From assembly GCA_030531025.1 (NCBI GenBank), contig JAUMTV010000111.1:1-9955 (forward strand): a DNA stretch of 9,955 nt, read 5' to 3'. Numbering within the stretch: position 1 is the first letter of the stretch; each line of letters opens with the position of its first letter. The stretch is from Turicibacter sp. (GTDB taxonomy: Bacteria; Bacillota; Bacilli; MOL361; Turicibacteraceae). The translations under genes were made by a program, and so were the position numbers. The notes beneath the pieces were generated by a model. That model worked only from the letters and a program-made list of their open reading frames with translations. It searched no databases and was not told where the DNA came from. Shown here piece by piece: positions 7,401 through 9,955 of the stretch.

Positions 7401-7911
7401 TTAATAATAATTTAAATTGTTCAAATGTTTGCGGAAACTCTTTCTCCCATCTAGCAATTGTTTGAAAGATTTGTTCACTTTTATTATTTTGAACAATGTT
7501 AATGCTATTATTTTTTAACACTTGATAAGTATTAACTAAAATCGCATTTTGCAATGATCCTTCATTTCCATTTATAAAGACTGGAAGATACTTAATTTTT
7601 AATGATTGCAGTTTTTTTATATTGTTTTCAATGGAATCATCATACTTTGAAAATGATTGCTGTAATTGTTTTATTTCTTTAGGAGAAAAAGTATTAGAGA
7701 TTAAATTTGCAATCAGTAACCCTAATAATGATTTCCCCGTTCCGTAAGCACCAATGATAATATGATTATTAGTATTCTTTGATTTTAAAACAGATTGAGC
7801 AATCGAATTAATAGCTTCTATGTGTGTAGGAGTAGGAATATAGTAGTCTAATAAGTTATTAGCACAAAAATCGTATTTTATATTGATACTTGGTTTAAAT
7901 GATTGTTCCAT
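4477..7911 (-). CDS. sspC: SspC-like large P-loop ATPase
   Basis: A 1144-residue AAA+-like ATPase. Walker A is GAYGTGKS at residues 54-61, Walker B is LIFIYDE at 234-240 (D239, E240), and a strand-plus-polar segment at 275-284 (QLVLISHKDM) looks like a sensor. The overall build (N-terminal ATPase, long helical remainder) resembles BrxC/PglY-type and DUF499-type defence ATPases. Between sspB and sspD it occupies the place of SspC, the ATPase that works with the SspB nickase and SspD during DNA sulfur modification. The start at 7911 overlaps the end of sspB by 17 bases, with GGAAA six bases ahead of the ATG. A coiled-coil-like region rich in K, E and Q lies around residues 590-660. The reading frame is intact. 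The SspC name rests on gene order more than on sequence; it is long for the role, so a BrxC-type name remains possible. Confidence 0.75.
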   Translation of the reverse strand: MEQSFKPSINIKYDFCANNLLDYYIPTPTHIEAINSIAQSVLKSKNTNNHIIIGAYGTGKSLLGLLIANLISNTFSPKEIKQLQQSFSKYDDSIENNIKKLQSLKIKYLPVFINGNEGSLQNAILVNTYQVLKNNSINIVQNNKSEQIFQTIARWEKEFPQTFEQFKLLLNTYGKTIKTFSLEIESLNEDTIELFQKIYSQLTAGATFNYTNNDNFILEMENILHQLNEQGYGLIFIYDEFGRFLQTLPEDKTYVTMQYLQDLAELFDHGINNAQLVLISHKDMRHYFDENSKFRDEFQRIEKRFKKQYISSNTNMFLNIAECIISKERATDINAFELEAHLNLLRQYPIFNLNRTELQSLVVAGCYPLHPITLRLLMPLSNIFGQNERTLFTFLDSTETNGLKYFLKNESGYYKPSKLFDFFFPDLKSISQIEEKHALLKTYLKNKTKLPQNKNSDYYENMMEILKFITLWQITNMNSNQPLTTEFISYAQQFDLSYTEQLLAKLRGFRVIRFNRLYSQWEMYEGSSVDIDKEIENKVFNLSLTEKMQCNIIESLLEKRFITADRYNLTKKMIRFSTIHVFTDKEILKEDLSYQFLDKNSDARINLIIPTDEEVTKLEQKIQQLKEEFNNNIFVIYHKSLTTFERDVKKYCAIKSLLENYTLLNEDSFVQVELQIELQETEYYLKELISNLTSFPSKAQWFIPHHERVLMIQSELQLKNILSDMFFRDYPYTPVINNEAFNRRNVANVQKSASKKVIDAILAYPKQDNYNIKGFGPDYLIYATTFKNNGIMNSADLESITDINLIELREALMKELKNNSSFSSLVNVFRDKPFGIREPLIPVLLVGLLQDIWSNIMFFNRGQYISKVTSHELCEMVVNSEGITYQVNNFNEQDFEFFNQVLDLFSGYISEHVRDKSIHIQASSALLGWLQSLPRYTQVSSLQTEELLLFKTYIRRLEVDPTDSLKWLKNHLTNLNQYKTSLDGWFEDRVQSIYNEILKANDMTDLYSWGKEKYETNKDNKFIQQLLACKHETPVELLNELSYCLFEFYASDWTDSFTQTFINEMTDLILSVNETDFDEEKYVSLKLNDSTKFIMKTELTPRAKSLQDNLQRMINSSGKRITNNELEYILYTIINEKLNDVEEA

Positions 7912-8788
7912 CTAATTTCCTACTTTCCATATAATAATCTTCTATGATTGAGATACAATTTAAATCACGTTTTTTTAGATGAATAGTATCGAGGTTATTT
8001 GTTTGAGTAAATTCTATAAATCCTTGTTTTTTCAGAGAATAAACCACCTCTAAAAGATCTGATTGTTTTAAATTAAAAATTTTACCTGGTAGTGTTTTCT
8101 CATTAACTAGCTCATTTAAGGTAATGGAGTCCACGTCATGTACCGATAAATAATCGTAAATACTTAATAAAATGATTTCATTTGGTATAAGAGAAAGATT
8201 TCCGTCCATTTTACTAATATAATCTGTTTTCGTTAATAATTTAAGATCAGCTAATGGGCTATGAAGAACATCTTCAGGATCGAAATAGGTGTTATTAACA
8301 TCATACATTTGTATTAAACATTCAATATCCCGCTTCAGAGAGTTTTCAGATACTCCTTTTTGCATCGTAGCCCACTTCGTATACTGATCGAGTAAGAATT
8401 GTTTTTCAAACACCGTTCCTTCTAGTTCATTAAAAAACCAATAGATAATCGTCGCACTTTTACTTCCATTCAAATCAGCGATATCAGAATTTTTAGCTAA
8501 GTAATAATGAATTAGAGCCTTAGAAAAGTTTAAATTTAAATTTGAGTCATTATTAAAAATCAATTGCCCCATTTCAGTTATGCAATATGATTTATTTTTC
8601 ACATCGTATTCTGCTACTCCACACGCAACTAGCCAAAATCGTAAAGCAGCAATCATATTTTTCCCAATTCCTAATTTTTCAAATGCATCTTTTTGTGTTA
8701 ATAGTGTATTATCTTGAGCAATTGCTTCTAATCCCTTATGTAGCCATCCTTCTCGTAGGTAAAAACTTTGATGTTGGCCAAATCCCAT
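7895..8788 (-). CDS. sspB: DUF4007 family protein, SspB-like DNA nickase subunit
   Basis: A protein of 297 residues with the DUF4007 pattern: an N-terminal FGQHQSFYLREGWLHKG segment (3-19), a helix-turn-helix-like LGIGKNMIAALRFW (39-52), and the late motif SPLADLKLL before the C-terminal third. DUF4007 is the domain I associate with SspB, which nicks DNA and works with SspC and SspD to insert sulfur into one strand. The start chosen is the ATG at 8788, with AGAAGGAG (8797-8804) 8 bases upstream. An in-frame GTG at 8797 would extend it by three residues, but its first base is part of the ribosome binding site, so it is rejected. The gene begins 17 bases after the stop of the 193-residue gene, and its end overlaps sspC. 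Nickase function is from the family; I see no obvious catalytic motif. Confidence 0.85.
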   Translation of the reverse strand: MGFGQHQSFYLREGWLHKGLEAIAQDNTLLTQKDAFEKLGIGKNMIAALRFWLVACGVAEYDVKNKSYCITEMGQLIFNNDSNLNLNFSKALIHYYLAKNSDIADLNGSKSATIIYWFFNELEGTVFEKQFLLDQYTKWATMQKGVSENSLKRDIECLIQMYDVNNTYFDPEDVLHSPLADLKLLTKTDYISKMDGNLSLIPNEIILLSIYDYLSVHDVDSITLNELVNEKTLPGKIFNLKQSDLLEVVYSLKKQGFIEFTQTNNLDTIHLKKRDLNCISIIEDYYMESRKLDGTII

Positions 8789-8796
8789 TGATATCA

Positions 8797-8804
8797 CTCC
8801 TTCT
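8797..8804 (-). promoter_or_regulatory. Ribosome binding site that decides the sspB start
   Basis: AGAAGGAG on the minus strand is 8 bases from the ATG at 8786-8788. The alternative GTG (8795-8797) overlaps its last base, so it cannot be the start used with this site. Confidence 0.75.
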
Positions 8805-8805
8805 C

Positions 8806-9387
8806 TTAGATATCAAACTCTAATTCTGTTGTGTTAAAAATTAAATCTTGATCTACAAAATCCTCATCGATTTTAAACTTTCGCTCCAACTCATTCATAT
8901 ACATTTCTAAACGATCAAAAATTGATGTTTCTTCATCAGCAATATGTGGATTAGGTTTGATTACATGTTCATCAAGTAACTCTAGTCCACCAAGAGCATA
9001 CTCGTAAAATAATCTATTTCTTGTTAACATGTAGTTTTCTTCTTCATTTGTTTCACTGAAAAATGCTCTTTTTATATCCGAAACTTTACTCATATTTTGT
9101 GTTAAAATAACTGGCATTGAAGCAAAAAAATCAATATAAGGTGAATTTCGTTGAACTGTTTCTGTAAATATTCTTGTTTTTTCTGGGCTAGTTTTATCTG
9201 GAGTTGATTTTTTATCGTTAATCATTCCAATTAGTCCGGCAATAATAAAAGCATCTAACACTCGTGTAAATAACGGTGGATTGGTTGCTTCTGGTGCTAA
9301 TTCCTCATTTGATGCACTGATTTTATCTATGATGATTGAATGCTTCCCATAAAATTCGATAGACGATAAAGTATTATACGTAACCAT
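8806..9387 (-). CDS. 193-residue protein of unknown function in the phosphorothioation operon
   Basis: I do not recognise this protein. The first 35 residues are polar. Residues 39-56 (LFTRVLDAFIIAGLIGMI) form a hydrophobic helix containing charged residues, more like a buried helix than a membrane span. The next 20 are charged and disordered-looking. Residues 100-175 are helical (KVSDIKRAFF, YEYALGGLELLDEH, DRLEMYMNELERKF), and the tail is acidic. The ATG at 9387 has AAAGGAG about 8 bases upstream. The gene lies 12 bases after the DndD-like stop and ends 17 bases before sspB. Being paired with a DndD-type ATPase, it may be that ATPase's small partner, in the way DndE accompanies DndD, but I see no convincing DndE sequence match. 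It could also be a member of an SspFGH-type effector set. Confidence 0.7.
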   Translation of the reverse strand: MVTYNTLSSIEFYGKHSIIIDKISASNEELAPEATNPPLFTRVLDAFIIAGLIGMINDKKSTPDKTSPEKTRIFTETVQRNSPYIDFFASMPVILTQNMSKVSDIKRAFFSETNEEENYMLTRNRLFYEYALGGLELLDEHVIKPNPHIADEETSIFDRLEMYMNELERKFKIDEDFVDQDLIFNTTELEFDI

Positions 9388-9399
9388 GTGAATTCTCCT

Positions 9400-9955
9400 T
9401 TAAATTTCTTTAAATTGTACAATCTTATCTTCATGATTAATCATTTCATATTGCTTCCCGATAACCTCTTTAACTGATTCTTCAACGGCTCCTTTAAACT
9501 GTTGATCAATTGAAAATAAAATGACCTGATCTGAGAACTTTGGTAATAACGGTGCGATCCCAGAGATATGGGTTGTATCTAACTTAGCAAACGGGGCATC
9601 TAAAATTAAAGGATATTCAACAACTGCATCTAAATCATCCTTTTTAGCGATCATTTGCCCTTTAGCAATCTTTAAAATCGCTGCGATTAAAGAAAGACTC
9701 GTAATAATCGACTCCCCTTCACTTAATGCTTCACTACCTGTATTTTTATCACGTATCTTATAATTATAATTTTCATCAATAATGACTTCTTTTGACTTCT
9801 TATGAGATGCATTGTTAAAAACAGTATTGACTTCTAAGTTTAGTTGTTCGTGAATGTCTTTCTTTTTCTTATCAATCGTAACACCTAAAATCGTAATTAA
9901 ATCTTTGTTGTAAGCAATTAGGTTGTAAACTTTTTGATTTTCCTTATCGTGCTTT
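9400..9955 (-). CDS. DndD-like SMC/Rad50-type ATPase, C-terminal part (5' end outside window)
   Basis: The frame is open from the right edge to the TAA at 9400-9402, giving 184 C-terminal residues; the N-terminus and Walker A lie outside. Visible are the ABC signature ALSEGES (fragment residues 76-82), a Walker B and D-loop segment YPLILDAPFAKLD (114-126), and a strand plus switch-like segment QVILFSIDQQF (143-153). This is the C-terminal half-site of a Rad50/SMC-like ATPase, and the ILDAPFAKLD form (Ala where many ABC proteins have Glu) is in the style of DndD. DndD hydrolyses ATP, probably to open or scan DNA for DndC. An internal ATG at 9654 is not a start, since the signature motif lies upstream of it. 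The gene is tightly linked to the 193-residue gene (12 bases apart). Whether it serves the Ssp cassette or a separate module is unresolved. Confidence 0.8.
   Translation of the reverse strand, partial: KHDKENQKVYNLIAYNKDLITILGVTIDKKKKDIHEQLNLEVNTVFNNASHKKSKEVIIDENYNYKIRDKNTGSEALSEGESIITSLSLIAAILKIAKGQMIAKKDDLDAVVEYPLILDAPFAKLDTTHISGIAPLLPKFSDQVILFSIDQQFKGAVEESVKEVIGKQYEMINHEDKIVQFKEI

Noticed and set aside
3657..7911. Reading the ATPase and PAPS-reductase pair as a type 4 BREX system
   Set aside because: The pair alone would fit, but DUF4007 on one side and a DUF262-DUF1524 protein on the other match Ssp, and no PglZ- or BrxL-like gene is seen. It stays open until the right-hand flank is read.
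8587..8823. 78-codon plus-strand open frame with hydrophobic content
   Set aside because: Antisense to the DUF4007 gene; the leucine- and isoleucine-rich peptide is what the reverse of AT-rich coding DNA gives.
9400..9654. An independent 84-residue gene starting at 9654
   Set aside because: The frame stays open to the window edge, and the ABC signature (LSEGE) that belongs with its Walker B motif is upstream of this ATG.
1..9955. CRISPR array, tRNA or rRNA genes, insertion-sequence ends
   Set aside because: I saw no regularly spaced repeats, no cloverleaf-like or rRNA-like sequence, and no transposase-like product or matching terminal inverted repeats.

Overview
The window is AT-rich, has strong Gram-positive-style ribosome binding sites (GGGGGAG, AGGAG), and carries a small DUF1659/DUF2922 gene pair typical of Bacilli. 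I infer a low-GC member of the Bacillota (Bacilli or a relative). I cannot name the species. All convincing genes lie on the minus strand, so they are described here in transcription order, from high to low coordinates.

Region 9955 to 1194 is one compact minus-strand operon that reads as a phage-defence island built on DNA phosphorothioation (sulfur in the DNA backbone). It enters at the right edge with the C-terminal part of a DndD/Rad50-like ABC ATPase (9400-9955). Next come an unrecognised 193-residue protein (8806-9387), a DUF4007 protein matching SspB (7895-8788), a 1144-residue P-loop ATPase in the SspC position (4477-7911), a PAPS-reductase-like PP-loop protein matching SspD (3657-4475), a DUF262/DUF1524 protein matching SspE (1502-3627) and a 99-residue orphan (1194-1493). 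The genes are separated by at most about 30 bases or overlap, and the operon ends at a hairpin terminator (1114-1149). The order B-C-D-E is that of the known single-strand phosphorothioation system SspBCD with its sensing nuclease SspE. No cysteine desulfurase (SspA) is visible here. It may lie beyond the right edge, or a housekeeping IscS-type enzyme may supply the sulfur.

The most notable detail is in sspE. The true start, with a good ribosome binding site and the conserved N-terminal FQR motif, is at 3627, but it is out of frame with the rest of the gene. The two frames meet at a run of seven A residues (3543-3549). One extra A gives a continuous 708-residue protein. This is an inactivating or phase-variable frameshift, a slippage site, or a sequencing error in a homopolymer. 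A second notable feature is the DndD-type ATPase and unknown 193-residue protein placed directly ahead of an Ssp-type cassette, which suggests a hybrid or an additional effector module.

Region 1-1193 is probably chromosomal flank. It holds a minus-strand DUF1659-DUF2922 operon (444-910) with a readable promoter, two operator-like palindromes (941-952 and 984-1010) and its own terminator (400-436). To its left is about 440 bases with two further hairpins and no gene I can support. It may include the 3' end of a plus-strand gene.
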